From Dendrolimus kikuchii (taxonomy: Eukaryota > Arthropoda > Insecta > Lepidoptera > Lasiocampidae), in NCBI GenBank assembly GCA_019925095.2, contig CM034388.1, positions 27,968,934-28,032,933 on the forward strand: a stretch of 64,000 nucleotides of DNA. The letters run 5' to 3'. Of this stretch, positions 43,736 through 54,906 are shown one piece after another. Numbering within the stretch: position 1 is the stretch's first letter; the number at the start of each line of letters is the position of its first letter. Below the pieces are notes generated by a model. That model was not told the origin of the DNA. It searched no databases and saw only the letters and a list, made by a program, of their open reading frames with translations. The position numbers and the translations under genes are program-made.

Positions 43736-43872
43736 TAAAAAAGAACACTTATGTAATTACTTCAATTGAATAGATGACACGTTATAATACATTTTAGTAT
43801 TCTTGACATTAATATAAAATAGTACCACCGTCTTAGTTTTAAGACATCATTGTCTGACTGGTTATGTATATT

Positions 43873-44192
43873 AATACATACATACATACATAACTTCACG
43901 CCAGTTCCCTTGCGGGGTAGGCACGAACAACAGAGCGCCATTTAGGCTTATTCTTACACACCTCACTTGCTTCTTTGACATTCATAACACTTGTCACGCA
44001 CGCTCGTCTGTTCTTAAGGCTCCTGACATCACCTTCTGCTAGCACACGATCAATTTGATCATGGAAGGTGACCTTCCACGGCTTCTGCATCCATCCACTT
44101 TTGCATTGTATATCTGTTTAGTCATTCTTTCCACATGCCCGAACCACCGGAGCATTCCTTTCCTTACCTTTACCCCGACACTCTCTTTCAGA
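43873..44192 (-). mobile_element. LINE family B, longer 3' end
   Basis: (CATA)n, then the minus-strand frame down to LVKRVSGVKV-type text (CTCTCTTTCAGAGAG at the 5' edge) and a GA microsatellite. ATATTAAT-like direct repeats flank both sides. An internal gap shortens the RGRPRHTF region. Confidence 0.75.
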
Positions 44193-44668
44193 GAGAGAGA
44201 GAGAGAGAGAGAGAGATATTAATGACGTCATGATTTCGTAGTACTCAAAATCTAGGAGGCTACGACGTTTTGTACAACGATAAAGTGACTGAATTGGTTG
44301 GTGGAGTCACCTCCCCTTTTAACTTTCACCGTAGGCTTTCCGCGTGGTTTCATATTTGCCTAAAATGAAAAGAAGGAAGCCCAAGCCTAGTAGCTGGTCT
44401 TTATAGGCTAATGTTATTAGTATTATTTTGTTCTTCTTTGTACTTCAATAATTACAAAGACGAAAAAATAATAATAATGATGGATGAATTATGGAACCAA
44501 CGTTCCATATTGCGTTTTAAGTCTATAACGTGATAAGCCCGACAAACCATTTATTTCAAAGATAATTAAAATCGTCCTATAGGTTTTTTTTTTAATTGAC
44601 AGAGAAAATCTAGTCGTTTCCAAACAATTATATTTTGTTAGTTAAAAAACTCTTCTAAAATTTCAATA

Positions 44669-44880
44669 TCTTAATGTATATAAATTACGTGTCACGTTGT
44701 TTGTCCGCGATGGACTCCTAAACTACTTGACCGATTTTAATCAAATTTGCACACCGTGTGCAGTTTGATCCGATTTAAAAGATAGGATAGCTTACAACCG
44801 TTGGAACCGGTAGGTGGCGCTGAGATCGGGTTCTAAATTTTATTTCTTCAGGGCAGAACAACGTCTGTCGGGGCAGCTAG
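44669..44880 (+). mobile_element. Helitron-like element (family H1), 212 bp, first of a tandem pair
   Basis: 5' TCTTAATGTATATAAATTAC; 3' GGCAGAACAACGTCTGTC hairpin, then GGGGCAGCTAG. It ends at 44880 and the next element starts at 44881. Confidence 0.85.
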
Positions 44881-45092
44881 TCTTAATATATATAAATTAC
44901 GTGTCACGTTGTTTGTCCGCGATGGACTCCTAAACTACTTGACCGATTTTAATCAAATTTGCACACCGTGTGCAGTTTGATCCAACTTGAAAGATAGGAT
45001 AGCTTACAACCGTTGGAACCGGTAGGTGGCGCTGAGATCGGGTTCTAAATTTTATTTCTTCAGGGCAGAACAACGTCTGCCGGGACAGCTAG
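44881..45092 (+). mobile_element. Helitron-like element (family H1), 212 bp, second of a tandem pair
   Basis: 5' TCTTAATATATATAAATTAC; 3' hairpin GGCAGAACAACGTCTGCC, then GGGACAGCTAG, followed by T. Nearly identical to its neighbour. Confidence 0.87.
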
Positions 45093-45214
45093 TTCATGAT
45101 AAAATATTATTAAAGCAAAGAGGTGTTCGTTATATAATTATACTATCTATTAACCTATAAGCTAGAAGCCAGATCCGCAAAGATCGATCCAAACCCTCCT
45201 ACACACACACATAT

Positions 45215-45350
45215 AACTCAAACGAACAGTTATATTGCTTCTCTTGCAGCCAAGTTCAAGACCAAATTCGGTTTTGTTAGCTATTCTCGTGCCCATGACA
45301 ATAAATCATAGCAGAGGTCGCCATCGACGGACACGTCGGGGAAATCATCA
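45215..45350 (+). pseudogene. LINE family D, degraded zinc-finger end
   Basis: CAGTTATATTGCTTCTCTTG and AAGACCAAATTCGGTTTTG resemble the finger region at 10310-10390; then the shared 3' part CATCGACGGACACGTCGGGG. Confidence 0.6.
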
Positions 45351-45409
45351 TCATTAACCTATACCATATTGAATAAATTCATCCGGTGGGAATAAACCAA
45401 GATGCAAAT

Positions 45410-45745
45410 TTTACCATACCATGATTGAAACCTTCCAAATGCTTCAGAGAAGAAAAAAACAACACACATGGCACTAGATAGGACAATATATATAAGTATA
45501 GATATAAGGCCCACTCTGCACATGCACTTTCTCACAACAGCAGCATGTAACAGATACACTCTACATTAATATAAGTTTAGTATTAAAACTAGAATAAATT
45601 AATATACTAAGTTTTTCGTAAGACACATACACCTCAACACAAAAATCAATCAATTAATGTCACACACAAGAACCAAAATAAATTAAAAATTTAATTAGAA
45701 ATTAAGTTGTAGAAAAGGGTACGGAACTCGAGTCCGTAGAGATGT
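45410..45745 (-). repeat. Interspersed repeat O, minus copy
   Basis: Complement of 53390-53730: ACACATGGCACTAGATA, CATGTAACAGATACACTC, TTAGTATTAAAACTAGAATA, GGGTACGGAACTCGAGTCC. Confidence 0.6.
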
Positions 45746-45761
45746 TAATAATAATAATAAT

Positions 45762-45960
45762 AAGAGGCTCACTCGGTAAGTGGGTGAAGGGCCAGATGCA
45801 GAAGGCGGTTCTCCTGAGCACGGCACGCATTGTGAGGAAGTTCCTGTCTCTGGAGCTTTAACCACCGGTAGCTTGGACCCTAGGCCCCACTGCCGACGGA
45901 CGTCATCTTTTTATATTTTTTTAATATGTGTTTATTTATATATATATGTGAAATAATAAT
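45762..45960 (+). repeat. LINE family I, C-terminus, short
   Basis: Encodes VKGQMQKAVLLSTARIVRKF then LSLEL and a stop, followed by CCACCGGTAGCTTGGACCC. Nearly the same as 58985-59130. Confidence 0.65.
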
Positions 45961-46159
45961 AATTAAAAAAAAAGGCTTCAGTGAGGCGAGCTCGTAGGGG
46001 CGGGCCCACGTCAGCCGAGGCCTCGGCACTAACAGACACGTCAGAGTCCTGGCCTGGGGCCAGGCACGTGGTGACAGGAAGAACACGGAGGATTTACGAG
46101 GTGTCCATAAGGGGCCATCCACAAATTACGTCACACGAATTTCATGATGTTTTTCCAAG

Positions 46160-48620
46160 TTAATCTCAATACCAATACAAGACCAATTCAATCCCAATGT
46201 CAATTTTGAAGTGACGTGATTCGGTACTACTGAAGCAACATTGGATTAAAATTAAGATTAGATTGTGATTGTTTAGGACGCGTGAAGTTAGTTCCATAAA
46301 GCGTCGCATTGGTGTTGGTCAACACATCAAAATAATTCGCTAGTAAGACTTTAAAATAGTTAATCTTTTAAATAACACGAGTAATAAATAGATATATTAG
46401 TAAAGATTGTTTGACTGATTAATTGTAGCATTTTAAATTAAAATCTGAAAAACAACATTGTTTAAATCATAAATACATTCATGACTTTAACTGTATGTGT
46501 TGTGACCGTTGCCTACACTATCATAATACTCAAAGTTCTCTCAGTTCTCTGTCGAATTTCCAAATATAAGTGGAATTAGATTTTCAGAGATATATTGTGT
46601 GCCAGCCGTGATTTAAGACAGTTATACAAGTGGAATCCAACTGTAATAAAGGATATTGTATCAATTATCTAATAAGTTGTAAGTACAAACTCAATCCGTT
46701 TTAATATATTAAAGTAATACTAATATCGTACTTCAAAGCAGCTGTTAGTTGTTTGTGTTTCTTTCTTATTTTGCCGATCTTATTGTTTATTTGTCACTTG
46801 ATGAGAGCACATTACACAAGAAAGTTTTTGTTAAAATGTTTGGGAATGCCAAACATAAATAACAACCCATCGTTCACAGAACCCAATTAAGTATGCATAA
46901 TTGAAGTGTTTTGTGATAAATATTTAGGTCGTAACAAAAAAATACGCTTTAGTATTTTTTACTGAACTTTTGATTTGTATTAACCAATAAGTTAACCAAC
47001 TAAGATTCTACATTATTGTTTTTTATATTTTAGATACACCAGCAACCACTCCGCTTCGAGGCACAAGACCACAATCCTGCCGATGTTACCCTTCAACCCC
47101 GTGCAGATATTTAGATAAAGATAATGTGCTGCAATTTGTGAAAACAGAAGATGAAGCAGTTTGCACAGGAATTTCTACAAATGTCTGAAAATCTGGGCAA
47201 TGTAGAAAATGCTCTCGTATTAATCTCCAATACCATTTTGGAAATTGTCAGGAAAATGCCAGAGCCTTGATAATTGCTAATTAAATATATTTTTTATCTT
47301 AAATAACTCTATATATTGTTTCATTATAATTATTTAAAAATAGGTAGTTTAATTTATACTTTAATAAAAATACAAATAATTGAATTATCTCAATTATAAT
47401 ATAATGTTCAGGACGTGTTAAATTTAATTGTATACAAGTAGTTAAAGTTTAGTAGCATAATCCCCTCTGTCTACCCCGTAAGGGACATGACAATATAAAT
47501 AGGTGATTAGAGTAATAGTTTTGAAATTTAAAAATATATTTGTTTTACATAAGTTTTGAAATTGAAAAATATTTTTGTTTATATCGTATAACACCTTCCA
47601 TGATAATCTCTGGAATTGTTGAATCCATTCAAAAAGTTCTTTATTAGGTGTAAAAACTAGTTACTATAATAAAACTACATTTTAATTTAAGCGCGGTATT
47701 TTATTTCTTTATTAATTCTAAAACATATATAATATTAAAGTAAACACTTACAAACCAGGATAAGTACTGTATTAAATGCAAAGAATGTTTTGTTTCATTA
47801 GATAAACTACAATGTGGGCTTTGTGTTCGTACTTCATACACAAGGACAACAAACCTACTTGGCGGTATATCACTTCACTTCGGAGTTGATAAAAAGGGTT
47901 TTATGTTTCATAAACTTCCTCAAATAAGTCTTAGCTCACTCTATAATTCGCTATAAATTCGTCTTCAATCATTGAAAATACGCTATTTGTATAACGCATT
48001 ATACAAGGCTCATTTCTTCTTTCTTGTAGTTTTTATTGTGCATTTTACGTAAAATGTGCGATATTAGTACTAATTTAGCCATATTAGGAACTTATTATTT
48101 ATTAAAAACCACTTAAAACGCAAAACAATTTCTAAAAAGTTACACTTTTGTTATTGGAAAAATCACAATAGTCAACACAATATTGTCGCAATACACAGCT
48201 GTCAAAATCAACTCGAGAGTAGCGATAAGATCCCGATTCCGATTTCGTTTAGTTCTCCAAATTGACACGCAATCTCAAATCAATTTGGCGCTAGTGTTGA
48301 AATCAAGAGTAAGAAACGTTCAAATTTCAATCCCGATCTGTCGGAATTAGATTCGAGGGTAGAGACGTAAACAGTGGGGTTAGGTTGTTTAATTTGACAG
48401 CTAGTTTAAACAGGTTATTAAAATCTAAATAGTGTTTATGAATACAATTTTCTTTAAATAACTGTTTAAAGTATTATTTAAAATTTAATCAACTTATATG
48501 AATAACGCTGTATGTGTCTGTTAGAACATAACGTGAAAACTACTGAACAGATTTAAATGAAACTCGATACAGAGCTAGTTTATCCCTGGTTAATATTTAG
48601 GATACTTTTATACTTATAAA
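46160..48620. other. AT-rich region with one exon-like segment
   Basis: Mostly unique AT-rich sequence. The only coding-like piece is at 47037-47270. A repeat P end fragment is at 47670-47705. Confidence 0.4.
47037..47270 (+). pseudogene. Exon-like segment of unknown origin
   Basis: After a good acceptor (TTTTTTATATTTTAG) two overlapping frames look coding: one begins TPATTPLRGTRPQS, the other contains MKQFAQEFLQMSENLGNVEN and ends ILEIVRKMPEP-stop. Frames change between them, so it looks like a decayed last exon, perhaps of a DNA-transposon accessory protein. Not recognised. Confidence 0.3.
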
Positions 48621-48622
48621 TG

Positions 48623-48832
48623 ACTAATGGCCCGGCGCGGTTTCACCCGCGCTCTGTCCCGCTCCCGTGGTATATAACGTCATGTTACATAACCTATGAC
48701 ACTCCCTGGTAACGTAGCTTTCCAACAGTAAAAGAATGATTAAAATCGGTTTAGTAGATCCAGAGATTACCCCCTACAACGTCACAAACTCACAAACTTT
48801 ACCTCTTTATAATATTAGTATAATAATAATAA
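48623..48832 (-). mobile_element. Helitron-like element fragment
   Basis: GCCCGGCGCGGTTTCACCCG hairpin-like end, then the body to CTCTTTATAATATTAGTAT. The right part is repeated at 49619-49743 as part of a duplication. Confidence 0.6.
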
Positions 48833-48833
48833 T

Positions 48834-49055
48834 CGGCAGACACACATTGTATATCACCAAATTAAGCAAGTTACGCTTGTGTTATGGGTAATATACAACT
48901 GACTACTCTGGGGCCGATCCCAGATAACCAGACTATAGTAAATAACGGAGAAAACACGTTTCCGAAATTTACTATATCAGGAATCGAACCCGGCGCCTCT
49001 GCGTTGCAGTGAGGTAGGCCGGCAAAGGCTTAGCCCGCTCAACCACAGAGGACGT
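48834..49055 (-). mobile_element. tRNA-derived SINE (family T)
   Basis: Minus strand: the complement of GGGTTCGATTCC appears as GGAATCGAACCC near 48980 and the A box complement CCGCTCAACCAC near 49037. Confidence 0.85.
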
Positions 49056-49262
49056 CAAAAGTATAGATGGCACTGTGAGTGACTGAGTATTGAATCATTT
49101 TTCTCTTATGGAGTTACCTAAATGCTTCGCTATCTCGCTCGCACATTACCACATATTAGACGATATAATTTGACAGGATTTACTTGTAAGTACGGCAAAT
49201 CTATATTCCACAACGAAAATACGAATGTTTCACAAAATGATTGTTTAATTAATGTCATAATC

Positions 49263-49899
49263 ACGTCATGTTACATAGCCTATTTTTTTTTTTTTTATAT
49301 TGCAGGAGTTCAGCAGACAGGCAAACGGCCCACTTGATGGAAAGCGGTTACCATTGCCTATGGACATTTGCAACACCAAAGGTGCTACAAATGCGCTGCT
49401 GCTCTCTTAAGGGAGACTGGAACCTGGTCACTAATGAAGGAACACAACTCAAGGTTGTTATGGCGACATACTTTAGACCAGGGGTGGTAGCCATCCAGTC
49501 GGGCAAATGCCCTACCACCTGGCTGTGGGTTGTTTTGTCGCCTCTTACGACAGGCCGCCCGGCCGCAGGAAATTGTATTCTTTCTCCGTTCCTGCACGGA
49601 TAAAATGACATGGCCTATGACACTCCCTGGTAACGTAGCTTTCCAACAGTAAAAGAATGATTAAAATCGGTTTAGTAGATCCAGAGATTACCCCCTACAA
49701 CGTCACAAACTCACAAACTTTACCTCTATAATATTAGTATAATAATAATAATCGGCAGACAAACACACACATTGTATATCCCCAAATTAAGCAAGTTACG
49801 CTTGTGTTATGGGTAATATACAACTGACTACTCTGGGGCCGATCCCAGACAACCAGACCATAGTAAATAACGGAGAAAACACGTTTCCGAAATTTACTA
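49263..49899. repeat. Second copy of a local duplication, carrying a later retroposon
   Basis: Collinear with 48677-48967 (ACGTCATGTTACATA, CTATGACACTCCCTGG, the Helitron-to-SINE junction AGTATAATAATAATAATCGG). Interrupted by retroposon A at 49284-49607 and cut on the right by the Helitron at 49900. Confidence 0.88.
49284..49607 (-). mobile_element. Retroposon A, copy 9, with 11-bp target-site duplication
   Basis: ACATAGCCTAT (49273-49283) and ACATGGCCTAT (49608-49618) flank it. The poly(A) side is a 14-base T run; the open frame 49385-49597 is intact. This copy fixes the element at about 320 bp. Confidence 0.93.
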
Positions 49900-50108
49900 T
49901 CTTAATATATATAAATCTCGTGTCACAATGTTTGTCCTCAATGGACTCCTAAACTACTTGACCGATTTGAATCAAATTTGTACACCGTGTGCAGTTTGAT
50001 CCGACTTGAAAGATAGGATAGTTTTCATTTGGATCCGGTAGGTGGCGCTGGAATCGGGTTCTAAATTTTATTTTTTCAGGGCAGAACAACGTCTGCCCGG
50101 GCAGCTAG
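49900..50108 (+). mobile_element. Helitron-like element (family H1), 209 bp, inside a SINE
   Basis: TCTTAATATATATAAATCTC to GGCAGAACAACGTCTGCC and CTAG at 50105-50108, flanked by A and T. It interrupts the SINE phrase AAATTTACTA|T. Confidence 0.88.
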
Positions 50109-50334
50109 TATAATATAAATATTATATGAATATAATCGTCTAAATCACCAGGCAACATTACAATTGCCTGTATTGTACGTCCCAAAGGACAAACTGTCGT
50201 CCCAACAAAGCACTCGACACCTATCTAATTTTATATTTGTGACAGTTTATACAATAAATGTTATTCTTTTGGATTTCGGTTTTCCCCTTGCCTTGTGATA
50301 ATAATATGGGGTTTTTTAAGAAGCGCATTACAAA

Positions 50335-50455
50335 ATTTCTTAGAGGTCAGCAACACGTTGGCGACACTGCTGTTGCAAACGTCTATAAGCGACAGTAACC
50401 ACTTTCCATCAGGTGGGCCGTCTGCCTGTTTGCCTACTTCAGGCAATAAAAAAAC
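50335..50455 (+). repeat. Old retroposon tail related to family A
   Basis: CAACACGTTGGCGACAC, CACTTTCCATCAGGTGGGCC and CTTCAGGCAATAAAAAA. Confidence 0.55.
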
Positions 50456-50535
50456 TGTTCTATACTAAAAAGTATTTTCGATCCAGATAATGTTCAATAC
50501 ATAAAAAATCAATAAAATTATTTTTTATATATTTT

Positions 50536-50812
50536 TGGCCCACTTGATGGAAAGCGGTTACCATCGCCTATGAACATTTGCAACACCAAAGTTGCTACAA
50601 ATGCGCTGCTGCTCTCTTAAGGGATACTGGAACCTGGTCACTAATGCCGGAACACAACTCCAGGTTGTTATGACGACATAATTTAGACCAGGGGTGGTAG
50701 CTATCCAGTCGGGCAAATGCCCTACCACCTGGCTGTGGGTTGTTAAGTCCCCTCTTACGACAAGCCGCCCGGCCGCAGGAAATTGTATTCTTTCTCCGTT
50801 CCCGCACGCATA
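50536..50812 (-). mobile_element. Retroposon A, copy 10, lacking its 3' tip
   Basis: From GGCCCACTTGATGGAAAGC to CCGTTCCCGCACGCAT. The open frame at 50595-50807 is intact (starts MRERRK). Confidence 0.85.
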
Positions 50813-51139
50813 TATTTCTATGTATATGAAACCAAAATCAAATTGCTGTGAAACAGTCATAATTTAGAAAGAAAATATTTATTTGATTTAATTTAATTGT
50901 TAAGATTTATGGTACAGTTGAGATTCGATTAACCGGACCTCAGTTATACGATTTATCCGGATTGGTAATCGCGGTCAAATAACTTTGTCTATCCATGAAT
51001 GGACTGACATATCGCAATTGGCACTATACGTTGGCGACCTACGCAATTACTGCCCCAGGCGATTGTCTTTTGTCTTAAGACAGTTACAATAATTATTTTG
51101 CTGCACCATTTCATGTCTGTACTTATAAATGTCATTCTA

Positions 51140-51744
51140 CTAGTGATCGCCTAGTGGTCGAAATTCGACCACAATTAATTTAACTTTTAAGTTTGAATAT
51201 TATTAATGTTCTGTTGTCAAAGACTATACTTCTACAATCACAGATTTCGCCAAGGCTACACTGTTAATTTGACTTCAACAATAAATAAAAATGTACATAT
51301 GCGTATGTGTGCCAAATGCACGGTAGTGTGTGTGATGTTTTTTTATTGATTTAATGTATTTTTTTATACATAATTTTTTAAAAATATTAGCATTCTGCAC
51401 TTCTTCTCTATATAAATTACTAGCGTCTGCCTGCAACTTCGTCCGCGTGGAATAGTGGAAAAACTCCCCGATTTTGAAACATTCTTCATTGTTGCTCCGC
51501 TCCTCTTGGTCTTAGCGTGATGATATATAGCCTATAGCCTTCCTCGATAAATGGGCTATCTAACACTGAAAGAATTTTTCAAATCAGACCAGTAGTTCCT
51601 GAGATTAGCGTGTTCAAACAAACAAACTCTTCAGCTTTATATATTAGTATAAGATAAGTGTGCGACATTTCATACTCCTCCGTCCGCGCAATTTTCATAA
51701 AAAGGGGTACAAAGTTTTTGCTTCACGTATTAATAATATATAGA
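51140..51744 (-). mobile_element. Helitron-like element (family H2), with a nested Helitron
   Basis: CTAG at 51140-51143 and the GGTCGAAATTCGACC hairpin on one end, TCTATATATTATTAATACG on the other. Without the nested 235 bp it is 370 bp. Confidence 0.8.
51420..51654 (-). mobile_element. Nested Helitron-like element, 235 bp
   Basis: TCTTATACTAATATATAAAG at the 5' end, CTAG at 51423-51420. It interrupts family H2 between A and T (..AAATTA|TAAGTGTGCG), where the copies at 31430 and 63145 read ..AAACTATAAGTGTGCG without a gap. Confidence 0.88.
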
Positions 51745-51949
51745 TTACTATTACTACTGTACAATTTCACGCAAACAAGTTTTTAAAAATGTTTCACTTT
51801 GACGCTTTAATTCACGAAGGCTCCGTGTATACTTTTATTCGTTCACCTGAGATTTAAGCCATATATTTAATACTAGTCTATGAGATAAACGTTCTTCTGG
51901 AGAACGAAAAATTAGTCGGCATAATATTTTCTTAAGTTTTCGCGACTTG

Positions 51950-52075
51950 TATACATAATAAAACTACGTCTTCCGTGATCACGGCGACTGAAAAGTGGCC
52001 GAAACGTCGGAAAAACCAAAATCAAATCAAATTACCGCGCTTAAAACCGTTAAAACATAGTTTCATCAGTCGGCA
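51950..52075 (-). repeat. Repeat family P end
   Basis: GTCTTCCGTGATCACGGC, GTGGCCGAAACGTCGG, ATTACCGCGCTTAAAACCG. Confidence 0.55.
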
Positions 52076-52324
52076 TAAGCTTAACTTTTATAGCGTACTG
52101 GCCTTGGCACAATAAACCGCGCGCTCGCATGTTGCAACTGCAACATTTACCAAATGATTTGCGGAAAAGTTTCTAGGGCATTGTTTTGTTATAATAATCA
52201 TTATTTTTAGATATAATTACAACCTTTTGATGTGTCATTGCAGTGTTGTGTTACAGAGAAAGTTTTGTTCAGCGAAAATGACAATTTAGAGCAAATTTCA
52301 TGTAGCACGCACGTGTAACTTACA

Positions 52325-52580
52325 CGATGTCGATACGTGAGCAGTGTCGCATTTAGCGCCCAGAGTTTGGGGTCGAGACCCTGGAACCATGGGCGCCTGA
52401 GGCGCACAAGCTTTATCGGGACATAGTCAAACGTCTGGTGGTTGTATCACGTGACCAAAAGACTGGTTTATACCTCGGACAGCGCATCAGCATTGCCATT
52501 CAGAGAGGCAATGTGGCCAGTCTTTTGGGCACGTTTCCGACTGACAGCGGTCTAGAACTAGATTTTATACTTTAATTTTA
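52325..52580 (+). pseudogene. LINE family G, C-terminal domain
   Basis: FGVETLEPWAPEAHKLYRDI, then [34 protein letters not shown], ending with FIL-stop. 5'-truncated. Confidence 0.78.
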
Positions 52581-52720
52581 GTTTGTATATATAGTTTATT
52601 TTTAGTTTAATTTATTGTATAGTTTAGTTTATTTATAATTTAGTTTATTTATAATTAGATAGAAATTTATTTTTAAGTATTTAGTTCATAATTTACCTTT
52701 GTATCGATATTTATATAATA

Positions 52721-52929
52721 CTAGCTGTCCCGGCAGACGTTGTTCTGCCCTGAAGAAATATAATTTAGAACCCGATTCCAGCGCCACCTATCGGGTCCAA
52801 ATGTAAGTCATCCTATCTTTCAAGTCGGATGAAACTGCACACGGTGTGCAAATTTGATTAAAATCGGTCAAGTAGTTTAGGAGTCCATCGCGGTCAAACA
52901 ATGTGACACGTAATTTACATATATTAAGA
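52721..52929 (-). mobile_element. Helitron-like element (family H1), 209 bp
   Basis: CTAG at 52721-52724 with the hairpin GGCAGACGTTGTTCTGCC; the other end is TCTTAATATATGTAAATTAC on the minus strand. Confidence 0.87.
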
Positions 52930-53389
52930 TAATAATGTTTTTAATAAGTTCTGATATTTATTCAGGGTTTTAATAAGCTTTCCTAATTTGGATGTGCTTA
53001 ATAATCTGCGCACAATTAAGAATTCCGCATAGTAAACTTCTACTGTTTTCATCATTTAACTAAGGAACCATTCATTATAGTGTTTAATAGAAAACACCTT
53101 ATATCTCAAAAACTACTTACTAGATATTTTTCAAACCATTTTCATTGAAAGTATATTTTTAGCTCTACTGCTTTGGACCTAGTACCTAATTTGAAGTATG
53201 AGAAAGGGATAGAACGTTTATAAATTTACAAGCTTACATCTCTCTACAATATAGACAAGAAATAGTAGTAGTAGGAGTCCAAAACAATGATTAATTACAT
53301 TTTCCTACACTATTATATATACACACTGCTATTTATATAGTATTTTTTTTATTTTATTTTTATTTTTTATTATTATATATGTCTCTACG
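52930..53389. other. AT-rich spacer, nothing recognised
   Basis: No gene or repeat of the window's families. Confidence 0.4.
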
Positions 53390-53730
53390 GAATCAAGTTC
53401 CGTACCCTTTTTTAATACTTAATTTCTATGAAATATTTGAGACTCTGTACACGCTTGTTGTTTGTTTTTGTTAGTGTATGTGACATTATATGTAGTAATT
53501 TTTCTGTTTTGGTGTACCTTAAGAATAACTTATTATATTAATTTATTCTAATTTTAATACTAAACTTATACTAATGTAGAGTGTATCTGTTACATGCTGG
53601 TGTTGTGAGGAAGTGCATGTGCAGTGTTGGCCTTATATCTATACTTATATATAGTCGTATCTAGTGCCATGTGTGTTGTTTTTTTTCTTTTCTGTGCTTG
53701 GGTTATTAATTTTTAGGCTCTTTGTGTGTC
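53390..53730 (+). repeat. Interspersed repeat O, plus copy
   Basis: Starts CTACGGAATCAAGTTCCGTA (a small hairpin), then GTGTATCTGTTACATGCTGG and CTAGTGCCATGTGTGTTG. Matches the complement of 45410-45745 at moderate divergence. Confidence 0.6.
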
Positions 53731-54655
53731 TTGGTTTGTTTGTGGAGTGTGCGTGTAATGCAATGCGATGGTAGTGCGCGTAGGTTTAAGTATGTGTATA
53801 AGTTTTATTGTTAGTTATGTGTTTGTGACTTTGTGTGGTGTTATAATTTATTGTTTAGTTGTTGTGACATGAAAAATTTCCAGTTGGTGTTGATGATGAT
53901 GGATGGTTTAGGAGGGGGATTATATATAGTATACACACTAGTATGTAATAATTTCCGTTTTCGCTGAAAAGTTTCTGAGACATGAGGTACTTATTAGAAA
54001 TTAGAGAAAAAAAAACAAATTTTTACGTGTATGAAAAAAAAATTTGATAATAAAATCATTCCTTTTTTATTCTTACAGTGATTGTAAATATATTCATACG
54101 AAAAAGTACAATTTTAGTTAAACAATTCAGTGCTGTAAATGTATATCAGGTTATTGAACAAAGATTTGTATTTGCAAAAAAAAAAATTGCTCTCGGTTAC
54201 GTGATTGCGGCCACGACCTAATTTTTATTGTGTTGCAGATTTGTCAAATCATTGCGTATCACCAAGGCAGTCTTAATTGTATTGGGCGTTGGGGTGCTAA
54301 AATCAGCGGCGCTCGAGACTCCCCATTAGTAACAAAAAAATAAAATTAGTTAATATAGTCGGTACATTTCAATATTACCCGTGCGCAGAATGTTTGCCGA
54401 TAGCTTCATGATGTCACGCGTCGATGGTCAGTAGGGTTCACAAAAAAGGTTACAGAAATAGGTGTTGCAATGTTATTATTTTAAGTTATTATTGTATTAG
54501 TAAGTAATACAATACAATAATAGTAAGTAGTCATCGGCATACCTGCGCGCGGCTTATAGGTGGTTTATTATATTTTAGGTTAGTATGTGTAGGTATAGAG
54601 TCATTGACTTGCGCTCCCTAGGACTACGCCCCCGGGTACCTTGCACCACCGGGTA
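53731..54655. other. Low-complexity and unique spacer
   Basis: G/T-rich stretch to 53900, then AT-rich sequence. A small inverted repeat with TATTGTATTAGTAAGTAATAC lies near 54490. No gene. Confidence 0.4.
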
Positions 54656-54659
54656 AATT

Positions 54660-54906
54660 TTTATCCGTGCAGGAACGGAGAAAGAATACAATTTCCTGCG
54701 GCCGGGCGGCCTGTCGTAAGAGGCGACAAAACAACCCCCAGCCAGGTGGTAGGCCATTTACCCGACTGGATGGCTACCACCCCTGGTCTAAAGTATGTCG
54801 CCATAACAACCTTGAGTTGTGTTCCGACATCAGTGACCAGGTTCCAGTCTCCCTTAAGAGTCCATAGGCGATGGTAACCGCTTTCCATCAAGTGGGCCGT
54901 CTGCTT
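54660..54906 (+). mobile_element. Retroposon A, copy 11, internal deletion
   Basis: TATCCGTGCAGGAACGG to GTGGGCCGTCTGC, missing about 50 bp (the GCAGCAGCGCATTTG part) and the poly(A) end. Confidence 0.85.
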
